Assembly (NCBI GenBank): GCA_036873135.1 | Contig: JAPTYO010000027.1 | Span: 2,065,195-2,129,194, forward strand | Reading direction: 5' to 3' | Length of the DNA stretch: 64,000 nt | From: Clarkia xantiana subsp. parviflora | Taxonomy: Eukaryota; Streptophyta; Magnoliopsida; Myrtales; Onagraceae | Shown: positions 1 to 10,689 of the stretch, one piece after another | Numbering within the stretch: the first letter of the stretch is position 1 | Layout of the letters: each line of letters begins with the position of its first letter | The notes under the pieces: model-generated | Told to the model about the DNA's origin: nothing | What the model saw: the letters and a program-made list of their open reading frames with translations, nothing else | Database searches by the model: none | Position numbers and translations under genes: made by a program

Positions 1-191
1 TCCCGTCATCCTGCCGGAACTCTGAATTCACCACCGAAGCGTGCTGAGGACCAAAATCTCCCTGCTGAAGTTTCCCGAACAGGGGGCACAACGAAGTTCC
101 TGAGGATACGACAAGACACCAAGAGAATAGAGAGGAGGATGCTCCCGATGCTCCTCCAAACGCGGCCCTAGCAAAGGCCGTGGCAGATGCC

Positions 192-1271
192 ATGCCGATG
201 TTCTTAGAGGCCATGGAGGCTCTCCTAGAGCGAAGGGAGGCTGCCAAGAGACAGGAGGAGGTGCCCCCGCCAAGGGAGGTTCAGAATGTCCAGGAGGCCC
301 AGCCCAGAAACCAGGACAGAGGCAAGGAGCCTGCTCAGTCGGAACGATTTGTGATCGATGGGCCTGGAGCAGTGCAGCATAGGACCATTCCCCTTAATGG
401 TCCCATCACCCCCGACCAGGTGGTGAAGATCGTGAACATTTGCATGGGGGATCAGAAGCAGATGATGTCGGAACTGAGGGATCGATCCACTCATCCCTTT
501 GTTCCCCGATTGATAGACACCCTCGCTCCACCAGGGCTGGGTATCCCCACGATTAAGGAGTATGATGGCGAGGGAGATCCAGTTCGTCATGTTCAGAAGC
601 ACCTCATGGCCTGTCTAGGCAGGGCCCCGAATGACGATATTGTGTGTGTGTTGTTCCCAGGTACACTTGGGGAGAGGGCCCTGACGTGGTTCTTCAGCCT
701 GCCCCCAGGATGCATCTCCAGCTGGGCTGACATGCGTGACAGTTTTATTCAGCAGTACCAGGGTCGTCGGCGCCTCTTGAAGAGCGTGAGGTCCCTCGCC
801 CAGGTGGTGCAGAGGCCTGACGAATCGCTGGCACATTATTACCAGCGGTACACTGCTAGTGTGGCCGAGATTGATGAGGAGATATTAGAGGGAGAGACCA
901 TCCGCACCTTCCTTCGGAACCTTACAGCACCTTATGGTTCCGACCTGATGCACAGCGTGGCTGAGAAGGCTGTGTGGAACATGGAAGCACTGCAAAAGAG
1001 GGTGAAGCAGCAAATCGATGTGCAGGAGTCGAAGATAGCTGCTGGAGAGCTTGATCCTCCGAAGTCCAATAAAGGGAAGCAGTCGCTCAAGCCATTGGAC
1101 GACCATAAGCGGAAGGATAAATCTGAGGGTAGTTGGAGTCGAGGTCGTTCTGATCGAAGGGAGGATAGACGACCCCCGAGGAAGGACAAGCTGGAGGACT
1201 ACCACATCCCTCTGAATAGCTCCATGGCGGAGGTGCTAATGGTGATGGATTGGCAGGGTATCTCCCGGTAA
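192..1271 (+). CDS. gag: Tat-A gag (capsid) polyprotein
   Basis: Structural protein that would assemble the retrotransposon particle around its RNA. About 360 residues. The central part (about residues 105-250) is a Retrotrans_gag domain, with blocks such as TWFFSLPPGCISSW and SLAHYYQRYTASVAEI. The C-terminal tail is lysine/arginine rich. The first ATG of the frame is at 192, but the frame is open from about 79, so the true start may lie upstream. It stops at TAA 1269-1271, and the next frame carries on with a zinc knuckle from about 1290, so the gag stop may be a mutation or a programmed break between gag and pol. No other damage is visible in this segment. Confidence 0.85.
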   Translation: MPMFLEAMEALLERREAAKRQEEVPPPREVQNVQEAQPRNQDRGKEPAQSERFVIDGPGAVQHRTIPLNGPITPDQVVKIVNICMGDQKQMMSELRDRSTHPFVPRLIDTLAPPGLGIPTIKEYDGEGDPVRHVQKHLMACLGRAPNDDIVCVLFPGTLGERALTWFFSLPPGCISSWADMRDSFIQQYQGRRRLLKSVRSLAQVVQRPDESLAHYYQRYTASVAEIDEEILEGETIRTFLRNLTAPYGSDLMHSVAEKAVWNMEALQKRVKQQIDVQESKIAAGELDPPKSNKGKQSLKPLDDHKRKDKSEGSWSRGRSDRREDRRPPRKDKLEDYHIPLNSSMAEVLMVMDWQGISR

Positions 1272-1295
1272 CCCCCAAAGAAGGAAGGAGAGTTT

Positions 1296-3062
1296 TTGGG
1301 ATCCCGCACCGATCGTTACTGTCGGTTCCACCGCGCCACCGGTCACGACACTAACCATTGTCGAGAGTTGAAGAAGGAAATTGAAAAGCTGATCCAGAAG
1401 GGGAAGCTTAAGGAGTTTGTGGCGGAAAGGCCGTGTCGTTCCCGCTCCCGATCTCGATCGCGGTCCCGTTCCCGATCCCGCGATCGGTCCCCGAAGAAGA
1501 AGAAGTCGGAGCCAGAGTCTTCTGGTGCCCATAAGGAGAAGAGGGGCACCATCAATGTGATTCACGGAGGATTTGCCGCAGGAGGTGACACCACAGCCTC
1601 TCAGGAGGTCTATGCCTCTAGAATTTCCGCTGCCGTGGTGCTGGGCAAGAGGTCCCGATCCTGGACCGCGAAGGAAAAGATGGTGATCTCCTTTTCAGTG
1701 GAGGACCTGGTAGGTGTCGAGAGTCCACAAGATGATGCTTTAGTCGTGACCTTGTACGTGGATGGGTACGAGATGAAGCGAATTTTGATCGACGGAGGGA
1801 GCTCCTCCGATATTCTGTTTATGGATGCGATGGAAGCCATGGGGAAAACGAAGAAGGACCTGAAGCATGTGAACTTCCGGATGGTTGGGTTCTCTGGTAT
1901 TACCTCCTATCCGCTGGGAATGATCACCTTACCAGTGGAGTTCGGTAGCGGGTGGAAAGCGGAGAGGAGGAATGTGGATTTCGTGGTGGTGGAGTCCGCG
2001 GGAACCTACAATGCGATTATCGGGAGAACTACCATCAACCCCCTGATGGCAGTTGCCTCGACTGTTTACCAAAAGATGAAGTTCCCGACTGACCACGGAG
2101 TCGGGGAGGTCAAGGGCGACCAGGTGGCTTCCAGGAAGTGCTATCTTAATGCCACCCGAAGGAAAAGACGGGAGGCTATGACTATCCTCCAGACCGATGC
2201 TGATCCCAGAGAGGAGTTTGGGCGTCCCGCCCCCATGGAGGATTCGAAGGAGATCGAGATTGACGGACCTCAGAAGAAGGTGAAAATCGGGTCCGCCCTG
2301 TCTGACGAGAGGGCCCGAGAATTGTTTGAGCTGCTGAAGGAGTTCAACGAGTTGTTTGCCTGGTCCACGAGTGACATGCCAGGAATCAGCCCCGATGTGA
2401 TTGAGCATGAGTTTAAGATCGATCCCGCGATCAAGCCTATCGCGCAGAAAAGGCGTCCGATGGGCGCAGACAAGAGAATCGCGATCCAGCAGGAGGTGGG
2501 CAGGTTGCTCGATGCTGGATTCATTAAGGAGCTCCGATTCCAGACTTGGGTCGCCAACCCGGTTCTGGTGAAGAAGAGCAATGGGAAGTGGCGGATGTGT
2601 GTTGATTTCCGCGACTTGAATAAGGCTTGCCCGAAGGATTGTTACCCACTTCCTAGAATCGACCAATTGGTGGATGCTACGTCGGGACATGAATTGCTGA
2701 GCTTCATGAATGCTTACTCGGGTTACAATCCGATCAAGATGGCTAAGGAGGATGCCCCCCACACTGCCTTTTATGTTGATAGTGACATCTATCACTACGA
2801 TGTCATACCCTTCGGATTGATCAATGCCGGGGCAACTTATCAGAGGATGGTGAACAAGCTGTTCGGAGATATGCTGGGGAAGACCATGGAGGCTTACGTG
2901 GACGATATGTTGGTGAAGTCCCGACAGGCTGAGGATCATGTTCACAACCTAGCCACGGCGTTTGAGAGGATGAGGTTCAATCAAGTTCGCTTGAACCCGA
3001 CCAAATGCGCCTTTGGAGTCCACTCCGCAAAGTTTTTGGACTTTATGGTAAGCCAAAGATGA
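1296..3062 (+). CDS. pol: Tat-A zinc knuckle, protease and reverse transcriptase
   Basis: One open frame of 588 codons with no ATG at its start, so it must be made by fusion with gag. Near the N-terminus is a C-x2-H-x4-H-x4-C knuckle (CRFHRATGHDTNHC), then an arginine-serine dipeptide run, the linker VIHGGFAAGGD, and a retropepsin core with the catalytic Asp in LIDGGSSSDIL (about residue 165). The RT starts near residue 365 and has VDFRDLNKACPKD, the PFGL motif and the catalytic YVDD (about residue 533). It stops at TGA 3060-3062 in the middle of a conserved RT segment (SQR-stop-IEVNPEK), a nonsense mutation. The reaction would be maturation of Gag-Pol and copying of element RNA into DNA. Confidence 0.85.
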   Translation: MGSRTDRYCRFHRATGHDTNHCRELKKEIEKLIQKGKLKEFVAERPCRSRSRSRSRSRSRSRDRSPKKKKSEPESSGAHKEKRGTINVIHGGFAAGGDTTASQEVYASRISAAVVLGKRSRSWTAKEKMVISFSVEDLVGVESPQDDALVVTLYVDGYEMKRILIDGGSSSDILFMDAMEAMGKTKKDLKHVNFRMVGFSGITSYPLGMITLPVEFGSGWKAERRNVDFVVVESAGTYNAIIGRTTINPLMAVASTVYQKMKFPTDHGVGEVKGDQVASRKCYLNATRRKRREAMTILQTDADPREEFGRPAPMEDSKEIEIDGPQKKVKIGSALSDERARELFELLKEFNELFAWSTSDMPGISPDVIEHEFKIDPAIKPIAQKRRPMGADKRIAIQQEVGRLLDAGFIKELRFQTWVANPVLVKKSNGKWRMCVDFRDLNKACPKDCYPLPRIDQLVDATSGHELLSFMNAYSGYNPIKMAKEDAPHTAFYVDSDIYHYDVIPFGLINAGATYQRMVNKLFGDMLGKTMEAYVDDMLVKSRQAEDHVHNLATAFERMRFNQVRLNPTKCAFGVHSAKFLDFMVSQR

Positions 3063-3772
3063 ATTGAGGTGAACCCCGAGAAGCTGAGGGCAACCGAGGA
3101 GATGCAGTCTCCGATAAATCATCGGGAGGTGCAAGTGATGAATGGCCGACTAGCTGCAATGAATCGCTTCCTGTCCAAGGCGAGTGACCGATCCATGCCA
3201 TTTTTTGAAGTTTTGAGGGCCAACAAGAAGTTTGAGTGGACTGCCAAGTGTGCAGAGGCATTCCAGGCACTCAAGCAGCACCTTCGTACCCTCCCGCCGT
3301 TGGCGAAACCGATCCCAGGCGAGCCGCTCTATCTATATTTGGCTGTTTCTGAGTTTGCTATTAGCTCTGTGTTAGTGAAGATTGTCGAGGGTAATCAAGT
3401 CCCCGTGTATTATGTAAGCAAGGCGTTTGCCAAATCTGAAATGAATTATCCCGCAAGTATCTGTTTGCGTTGATCATTACTGCTCGGAAGCTAAGGCCTT
3501 ACTTCCATGCGCATGAGATTACTGTGCTGACGAATCAGCCTTTGAAGCATTTTTTGAACCGACCTGATGCGTCGGGGAGATTAGTGAAATGGGCAGTCGA
3601 GCTTAGTGAGTTCCGCATTCACTTTTCTCCGAGAACGGCTATTAAGGGCCAGGCGTTGGCGGATTTCATAGCAGAGTCTAAAGCCCCCGATCTAGAAGAA
3701 GCGGGCCCTGTAGAGGGGGCAACCATGGAGGTCCCGATAGCAGAGCAACCAGAAATGGCAGAGCAATCATAA
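3063..3772 (+). pseudogene. pol: Tat-A RT thumb and first RNase H, broken
   Basis: Continues the pol reading after the stop at 3060. The frame 3069-3473 has the RT connection (MNGRLAAMNRFLSKASDRSMPFFEVL) and the start of the Ty3-type RNase H (YLAVSEFAISSVLVK, VYYVSKAF). After NYP the frame is lost by a small deletion near 3450 and resumes in the frame 3470-3772, where YLFALIITARKLRPYFHAH, the LKHFLNRPDASGRLVKWAVELSEF block and the end LADFIAE are readable. Together these are a normal-length RNase H interrupted by one stop and one frameshift. The stop at 3770-3772 leads into a linker before the second RNase H. Confidence 0.8.
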
Positions 3773-3799
3773 CAGCCAAATGAGGAGAATACTTGGGAA

Positions 3800-4060
3800 A
3801 TGTACACGGATGGCTCTTCGAGTTCAGACGGATCAGGAGCAGGGTTCGTGTTGATACCACCAGGTGGGGGTGAGCCCCTTCGATATGCTTTGGCCTTGAC
3901 GTTTAGGGCCACGAACAACGAAGCTGAGTATGAGGCTCTTATCACAGGCCTCAAAATTGCCAAAGGTACGGGAGCCAAAGGTACGGGAGTTGGTCACTTA
4001 AGGGTGAAATGTGACGCGGGCCTGATTGTGAATCAAGTCCAAGGACGATATGAGGCGTAG
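3800..4060 (+). pseudogene. Tat-A second, archaeal-type RNase H
   Basis: Tat elements carry an extra RNase H of the archaeal/plant type downstream of the Ty3 RNase H. Here the pattern is clear: YTDGSSSSDGSGAGFVL with the first catalytic Asp, NNEAEYEALITGL with the catalytic Glu, and VKCDAGLIVNQVQG with the third acidic residue. A 15 bp in-frame duplication adds a second GTGAK at about 3962-3992. The frame ends with TAG at 4058-4060 and continues after it (SPMMRKYLREVQFL, then AIPRDENAEADALSKF, the C-terminal acidic end of this domain), so this is a nonsense mutation and not a natural end. Confidence 0.8.
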
Positions 4061-4066
4061 AGCCCG

Positions 4067-5491
4067 ATGATGAGAAAGTACCTTCGCGAGGTGCAATTCT
4101 TGAAGGAGAGCTTCAAAAGTTTCGACATCGAGGCAATCCCGAGGGACGAAAACGCGGAAGCGGATGCCTTGAGCAAATTCGCCTTGGGGGCACCCCTAGA
4201 GGAAAATCGGAAGGTGCACTTCTTGGAGAAGGTGATCTTATCGACCACCGACCCATCGGTGGTCTGTGCTATTGAAGCAGGATCGGAGGAGGAACCCACT
4301 TGGATGACACCGATAGTCGCGTACTTGGCCACGGGGGCAGTCCCCGACGATGGAGTGATAGCTGAAAGGATACACCGGATCGCGGTCAATTACGTGGTGG
4401 TGGACAATCAGCTGTACAAAAAGGGGTGGTTCTCGACTCCTTACTTGAAATGTGTGGCTGAGCACGACACAAGTCGGATCCTTAGGGAGGTGCATGAAGG
4501 GGACGCGGCTTGTCACGAAGGGGCCCGATCCATTACGAGGAAAGTGCTGAATTTGGGCTATTACTGGCCTTCGATGAGCAAGGAGGCGACGTTGTTAGTC
4601 CGATCTTGTGATGCGTGCCAGAGGTATGCCCCGAATATCGTGGCTCCGGCTGCTAATCTGATGTCCATCAAGAGTGCTTGGCCCTTCGCGGAGTGGGGTA
4701 TCGACTTGGTGGGACCTCTCTCACAGGCACAAGGTCAGTGTAAATATTTGCTTGTGGCTATCGATTATTTTTCGAAATGGATTGAAGCTAAGGCATTGGC
4801 CAAGACGACGGGGAACCAAATTGTCAAGTTTCTCCAGACCCATATTATATCCAGATATGGGATTCCTAAGGTGGTGATCAGCGATAATGGTCCACCGTTT
4901 AACGGGGCTCAAGTGAAGGAGTATCTGGAGGAGTTGAATATCGAGCATCGGACAGCCTCTGTCCATCATGCTCAGACTAATGGATAGGTGGAGTCAGCCA
5001 ACAAAATCGTGATGGATGGCCTGAAGAAGAGGGTCTATGCCTTGAAGGGCAAATGGCTGAACGAGCTGGAAAATGTGCTTTGGGCGGTTAGAACGACACC
5101 CAAACGATCAACTGGGGAGACTCCGTTTGGCCTTGTTTATGGCACGGAGGCTGTTGCTCCCGTGGAAATAGCTGTGGCGTCCCATCGGAAGAGATACTAC
5201 GAGCCTTTGACGAATGATGAAATGAGACGTCTGGAATTGGACTTGCTCGAGGAAAAGAGGCGGGAAGCCGATGAAGTCCAGGCTCGAATGCGTTTGGCGA
5301 CGGCCAGATATTACAATCGGCGAGTTAAGTCCCGACAGTTCTTCGTCGGGGAGCTGGTTTGGCGTCGGAACGAGTTTACCTTTTGGATCGGATCAAAAAG
5401 ATGTCACCAAAATGGGAAGGACCTTATAAGGTCGTGGGGATGCCAGCTCCAAATGCGTATAAGTTGGAAGACCTCGATGGCAGAGTATTGA
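4067..5491 (+). pseudogene. int: Tat-A integrase
   Basis: The reading frame 4067-4987, continued in the same frame from 4988, encodes the DDE integrase that would insert the element cDNA. The N-terminal zinc finger is visible (histidines in HEGDAACHEG, cysteines in CDACQRYA). The core begins WGIDLVGPL with the first Asp and has ISDNGPPF with the second Asp. The third acidic residue lies in VESANK, but an in-frame TAG at 4985-4987 falls two residues before it, so the catalytic core cannot be completed. The rest (KGKWLNELENVLWAVRTTPKRSTGETPF and EAVAPVEI) is typical. The last 30 residues to 5491 are out of register with the family, suggesting one more frameshift near 5380. Confidence 0.85.
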
Positions 5492-5524
5492 AGCACAGTG
5501 GCGAACACTTGAAGAAATGTCATG

Positions 5525-5890
5525 CTTGATGAAAAGTCGCCTTAAGTGGTGCCCGATGAAAAGTCGCCTTAAGTGGTGCCCGATGTAAAATCGCCTTAAG
5601 TGGTGTAAGTTATTTATCGTTTGATTCGATGTAAGCAGATTTTGTGCCATCAATGAATAAAGAGGTTGCTTCCGATCAGATTATTCTTAGATTTATTCTA
5701 AGTGTTATTAAGTCGCCTTAAGTGGTGCAAGTTGTCAAGTCATCTTAAGTGATGCATGGTTCTTAGATTTATTCTAAGTGAGATTAAGTCGCCTTAAGCG
5801 GTACACGGGATTAAATCGTCTTAAGTGATGTGGGCTAAATCGTCTTAAGTGATGTGTTGAAATGTCTTAAGTGGCATAGTTAAGTCGCTT
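5525..5890 (+). repeat. Tat-A 3' hairpin array, short imperfect units
   Basis: Three head-to-tail units of about 29 bp (5525-5605) are followed by scattered relatives. Each has the core CTTAAGT flanked by short complementary arms, for example CGCC/GGTG, CATC/GATG and ATGTC/GGCAT. Two copies of a different hairpin, CTTAG/CTAAG, are mixed in near 5690 and 5765. The array sits just after integrase, where Tat elements are known to have a fast-evolving 3' region. Confidence 0.75.
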
Positions 5891-6171
5891 TGAGAAGTGA
5901 AACAGAAAATCGGAACCAGAAAAGATACGATATTATAAAATCTGCGAGGTTCCCGATAAAGAAAGAAAAATTACAAGGACTATAAAGATAAGAGTATTTA
6001 AGCTTGGTCCTTGTTGGCGTCAGCGGGAGCAGGATCCACAAGATCTGTGGCGGAAAGCTCCACGGGTTCAGCTGCTGAAGGGTCGATTATCATGGGGTCA
6101 ACTGTCGGAGGATCGGCACTTGGAGGCTCCGCCATGTCTTCAACACCCGCGGGAGTGTTCCCCTCATCACT

Positions 6172-8335
6172 CTACTCCGAGAGGGCGAAGTACTTCTTCG
6201 CAAAGGGAGCGAGAGTCGCAGACTTGTCGAAGTTGATGGCGTTGCCATACTCCAGATGGAGCTCCTCGACCGCGTTGAAGAGGGTGTTCTCCACCTCCGC
6301 GGTGCAGAATTTTACCGCGTCAGAATTTTTCTCCACCTTTGCCCGCTCCTGCTCCAGGGCCTCCTCGAAGGCGAAGATGTACCCGAAGCAGCGGTTTATG
6401 TCCGCCAGCTCCTGCGAAGGAAAGAAGAGAAGTGTTAGCATATGAACAACCTGCCTTATTGATGAAGGGGAGAAAAATAAGAGTCTTACCTCTATCTGAC
6501 GGATAGACATTTCTTGAACATCCCTGCGGATGCCCTCCCGATCCAAGGAAATCGGAAACCTCAGAGATGGCAGAATTGAGCCTGCCAGCAGATGCGGAGC
6601 CAACTCTGGGTATGCGTCACCCTGTCGGAGCTGGACCCCTTGCACCGTTTGGATCGGGGTCCAGGGAGCCTCTTTCTGGCTGGAGTCATAAACCTTGTAG
6701 AAGCTCCCGTCCAAGGGGAGAGGGGAAGGACCGACTCGATTCGTGGAGGGGCGCATCTCCGACTCGCCCTGAGGCAGAGAGGGAGTAAAATTGTGGATGG
6801 GCGACGGCTGCCGCTGTTGCGAAGAAGGTGAGGGAGCAGTCCCTTGGAGGTTGGTTTCAGTGGGGATTGCCTCGTCCCCCGACGACGAATCAAGGGGGCG
6901 CCCTCGTCTGTCTCCTCGGAGGAGTCCAGATTTTCCACCCGACGAAATTGATCGCCGATCGGGGTTTCTCCAGCCCCGGAAAGTGGTGCCCCTGCTGAAG
7001 GAGGCGCCCCTGCTGAAGCTGGTGCCCCTGCTGAAGCTCCAGCACTCGACTGAGCTCCTGAGTGACCTGCACCTAGAGGACGAGACGCTTCAGAAATATA
7101 GTCAGGAAGTTGGTCAGGCTCCTTACACCAGATGACGCGCCGAGAAACGTATTGGTCTTTCCCGTGGTAGTGGTAGTAGCCCGCCTTGAGGATGCGGGGA
7201 GTTTCCCCTCGGAGGACGCGTTTAATCTCTTCGATGCGGGCCTCCTTGGTCGAATGGATCAACTCCTTAGGAACCTGCTTTCTGTATGATTTAATAGCTA
7301 GGCGGAGCTGTTTACCTTCTTCAGAATTTTGGACATCGAAGAGTTTGTCCACCTCCACGCGGCTCTGCTTAGTCCTCTCCGCGGAGGGAGATCCCGACGG
7401 AGCAGCAGCCTTCTTCGCTGACTTCCTCTTCCGCGCGGGGCGTTGGACAGTGTCAGTCTCCCCCTGCTTAAGGATGAGATTGGTCAGCACGGATACCTTC
7501 TTAGCTGCAAACAACGGAAAATAGAGATCAGAAACATTACCCAGGGAACCATATTGGAGGGGCCGTCGAAGAGTTGACCCCCAGAGATTATGTCGAGGAG
7601 ACGTAAAGAGTTAGCATCGAGGGGAGTGTAGAACTCCCCCCAACGGTAGAGCTGGATAAGATGGAGGGTCTGAAAATCTTCATCAGAGTAAGTGTGATAA
7701 GCGGGAGGAGAGTCCGCTTCCACCTCCCATCGGGGCCATGGGATCGAAGAGTTCTTGATGAAGAAATAGCTCCTCTTCCACCCGCTATTATCGGACCCCG
7801 TGTCGATTAGGAGTCCCCGACCCTTGACAACCTTTCAGGTGTCGCCGGTCCAGCTGCACAGCGCAAGTTGCGCCTTGTTCCACTATGGGCATTCGAGGAT
7901 AGAAGGCACAAACTCCAATCTCGTTACACTTCATCCCGTAGAAAGTTCTGAAGAGTTGGAGGCTGTAGACCCACTTCTAGCGGTAGCAAAGCACCTGGAA
8001 AGCATTCCACACGCGGATGGCGTGTGGGGAGAAGGTAGTTGGATGCGTCTTGTAGTGGGTGCACATCTCAACCAAATTCCCGCAAAAGGGAAATCGGATC
8101 CCTGCCGATATCTGTCCCGTAGAGACAAATATCTCCCCCTCCTCGGGACGAGTGACCACGAGGTCACCCGAGGCACGGTGGCGAGAAGACGAGGCTCCCA
8201 GGTCTGGGTAATACATTCTTCTCGGAGAGCTGCGTCGTAGGCAGTCACCGAGATCTCGTTGGGAGCATAATCAATAGTGAAGGGTTTCCTCCCCTCGGAA
8301 CTGGATCCGCTGTCTGAAAATCAGCCATGGCAAGA
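6172..8335 (-). pseudogene. Tat-A antisense extra gene (Transposase_28-like, spliced), broken
   Basis: A gene on the strand opposite to gag-pol. Starting near the ATG at about 8331 (MADFQTADPVPRGG) it has frameshifts but keeps a segment IRFPFCGNLVEMCTHY...AIRVWNAFQ and then YFFIKNSSIPWPRW, which match the intact Tat-C gene (FPYCQDLVRLCRYY, GFRAWTCFR, YFFIKDAGTTW). This resembles the domain Pfam calls Transposase_28 ('putative gypsy type transposon'); the function is unknown. Intron-like GT-AG gaps fit at about 7507-7542 and 6418-6490 on the minus strand. The 7.0 kb part encodes an Ala/Gly/Pro-rich repeat (SAGAP units), and the C-terminal part (6172-6415) is a probable coiled coil. It ends at 6172. 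Confidence 0.65.
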
Positions 8336-8955
8336 GAAGGCGTAGTGGGATTTTGGAAAATCGCAAGCAAACTGATCGAAGATGAAAGGAAAAAGGCTAC
8401 ACTAACATCAAAGAAGGAAGTCCTACCAGACATGATGACTCGAAGTGGAAAGGATGGTCTTGATGATTGTCGGAAAGTTGATTGGAGAATGGAAAGCCAA
8501 GGAAGAGCTTGAGTTCTCAGAGTTGCAGAGCTTTTGAAATCGCGGAAACGGTAAAGGAGGAACAGTGCCCAGGATTAGGGTTTTATAGGAGAAGAGACAA
8601 GTGAAAGGACGTTCTGATCTGGGTCGTCGAAGTTGAAGCGTTTCAATCTGAACCGTTGAGATGAAAGGGGGCAGAATGGAAAGAGACGTTAATGATGAAA
8701 CGGCCTGAAAAGCACTTTTTCAGAAAAAGCAGGCGCGAAAAATCAGGCACGGATGCCAAAGCCGTCACTTCGTCATCTGCTGCATTTAATGGCTGAGTAA
8801 CCGAGGAGTCTTCTCGTATTTGGTGACTATCCTCGAGGTATCGAGGAATCGCGGACGAGAAGATCCGTATCAAGTGACTTTATCAAGGGAAGGTTCCCCG
8901 ACTCCGATGTCGGGAGGTCGGGAGTTGAAAGACAAGACGAATTGTAAGTCCCTCA

Positions 8956-8970
8956 TGTCTTGGGGGCAAA
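8956..8970 (+). promoter_or_regulatory. Tat-A polypurine tract
   Basis: TGTCTTGGGGGCAAA immediately precedes a TG that begins a TG...CA segment. The same GGGGGCAA core stands beside the 3' LTRs of Tat-B and Tat-C (there on the minus strand). This is the expected primer for plus-strand synthesis. Confidence 0.75.
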
Positions 8971-9275
8971 TGATGGGTTCCGCTATGGCCGTCAAGCCCT
9001 TTAACGACGAGTAAACGGCGGATAGGCCCACTGGGCCCTAAAAGAGGTCAAGGAGACCAATGCGAAGGGTCCCGACAGAGGGAGTCCCAATGGTGAAGGG
9101 TCCCGACAAGGTCGGTCCCGATATGCGAGCTGGGCGCTCCCGATGAGATGCCTTTAAGTAGGCCCCGATGATGAATCCCTGAGGATGTTGGCCCTGTCAC
9201 GATGACGAGGGGCCCCGAGCGGTGACATAATGAGATAACTCTGGAGTCCCCGATATTGGTCGGGACTTGCTATCA
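8971..9275 (+). repeat. Tat-A right (3') LTR
   Basis: Begins TGATGGG right after the polypurine tract and ends TATCA, where the copia frame resumes. Its length of 305 bp is short for the lineage. It contains several copies of a GGTCCCGAC/GGTCCCGAT word. The partner LTR is outside the window, so identity cannot be checked. Confidence 0.65.
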
Positions 9276-9280
9276 GAGGT

Positions 9281-9906
9281 ATTCTTGACATCCAATTGGT
9301 GTAGTGGCCAGTGGCGGATGGCAGCTAGCGAAAGACAGATCCGAACAGATGCCATTTTAGCAACGGGAGAAAAAGTCTCATCATAATCAACGCCATGTTC
9401 CTGAGAGTATCCCTTCGCAACTAAACGAGCTTTGAGTCGATGCAATGACCCATCATGGTGAACCTTGATCGTGAATACCCATTTACAGCCAACTGCCTTT
9501 TTGCCAGGAGAAAGAGGACAAAGATCCCATGTCTGATTGTTCCAGAGAGCTGACATTTCCTCCTGCATAGCACTAAACCACCCTAGATTGGTCAGAGCTT
9601 CTGTCACATTTCTAGGAACAGAGTAACTGTCAAGACTGGTTTTAAAGGCACGGTTGTAGATAGCGCTGCATAAGAACAGAATCTATCTAGGGGATATCTG
9701 GTACTGGGGCAATGACGGGAGCCTTTACGAAGGGGAATAGGAAAGTCAATATCAGAGCTCAGGTCAGGTCTGGGAGTTGGTGTGGGTTCAAATGTTTGAG
9801 AAGGAGATGCTTCAATGGTTGGTGTGGGTTCAACTATTTGAGAAGGAGATGGTTCAATGGTCGGATCAAGTGGAACAGGGGATGCACGAATCTCATGGTC
9901 CTGCAT
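9281..9906 (-). pseudogene. pol: Copia-A reverse transcriptase, N-terminal part
   Basis: The frame ending at 9281 reads MQEEMSALWNNQTWDL, GCKWVFTIKVHHDGS, RLKARLVAKGYSQEHGVDYDETFSPVAK and LHQLDVKN, the diagnostic start of copia RT. The residues after LDVKN belong to the inserted Tat-A LTR. Upstream, 9604-9906 is the proline/serine-rich linker between integrase and RT, containing a duplicated PTIEASPSQ-type unit. The catalytic YVDD part is outside the window. Confidence 0.85.
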
Positions 9907-9954
9907 GGACTGAACATAGTTAGTATTAACAGGAAGCGTCTTATCCCTTCGAGT

Positions 9955-10689
9955 TTATACCTGAGTAATAGGAGGCGTAGGAGGTGCATTATCAGTCTCG
10001 AGCGAAGAAGAGCGGACTTGGACTTCAGGATACGTCTGAACAGTCATGATAGGTGGAGGAATACTAGACGAGCTAGATTCAGATTTAAGGAAAAACGTCA
10101 CCGACTCCATAAAAACAACATCAGATGAGACAAAGTGTGTTTTAAGAGTGGGGCTATAACAACGATAACCTTTCTGGGTTCCAGAATAGCCAAAAAAAAT
10201 ACAACGAACAGACTTTGGATCAAGTTTTGTACGGCTTGGTCGATTGTCATACACAAAACAAGTACAACCAAAGATTTTTGGTGAAACCGGGAAAAATGGT
10301 TTAGACGGAAATATGATATTATAAGGTATTGCACCATCAAGAACAGAGGATGGTATACGATTTATCAGATAATAGGCGGTTAGAATCGTGTCAGCCCAGA
10401 AGCGATGAGGAACATGACTGTGTATCATCATAGTGCAAGCCACCTCAAGTATGTGTCTGTTCTTTCGTTCAGCCACACCATTTTGTTGAGATGTATATGC
10501 ACATGATGATTCATGGATAATTTCATTATCACTCATATATTGTGTGAATTCATTTGTGAAATACTCTTTTGCATTGTCACTACGAAGAGTTTTAACGGTA
10601 TTGCCAAATTGATTTTTCACAAAAGAACAAAACATCAAAAATTTAGCAAACACTTGTTGTCTAGATTTGATAACGAAGATCCAAGTCAC
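9955..10689 (-). pseudogene. int: Copia-A integrase
   Basis: Contains LRSDNAKEYFTNEF with the second catalytic Asp and SCAYTSQQNGVAERKNRHILEVA with the catalytic Glu. The conserved C-terminal block FGCTCFVYDNRPSRTKLDPKSVRCIFFGY follows. The first part of the core (HSDVWG, the first Asp) lies in the overlapping frame 10661-11329, so there is a frameshift near 10680. The linker to RT follows at the C-terminus. Confidence 0.85.

Larger units (their letters stand above)
1..9275 (+). mobile_element. Tat-A: Tat-lineage Ty3/gypsy retrotransposon, 5' end outside window
   Basis: Order on the plus strand: gag, protease-RT, RNase H, second (archaeal-type) RNase H, integrase, hairpin-rich repeat array, an extra gene on the opposite strand, polypurine tract, right LTR. 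The second RNase H and the antisense extra gene are marks of the Tat lineage (known for relatives such as Grande and RIRE2). The 5' LTR is beyond the left edge. The right end is placed at 9275 because the sequence ends in TATCA and the interrupted copia reading frame resumes at once; gaggt at 9276-9280 would be the 5 bp target duplication, but its partner is outside the window. Several stops and at least one frameshift show that this copy is dead. Confidence 0.85.

Noticed and set aside
225..602. Minus-strand frames opposite Tat-A gag and pol (also 1929-2945)
   Set aside because: Shadows of real plus-strand coding sequence with no recognisable domain.
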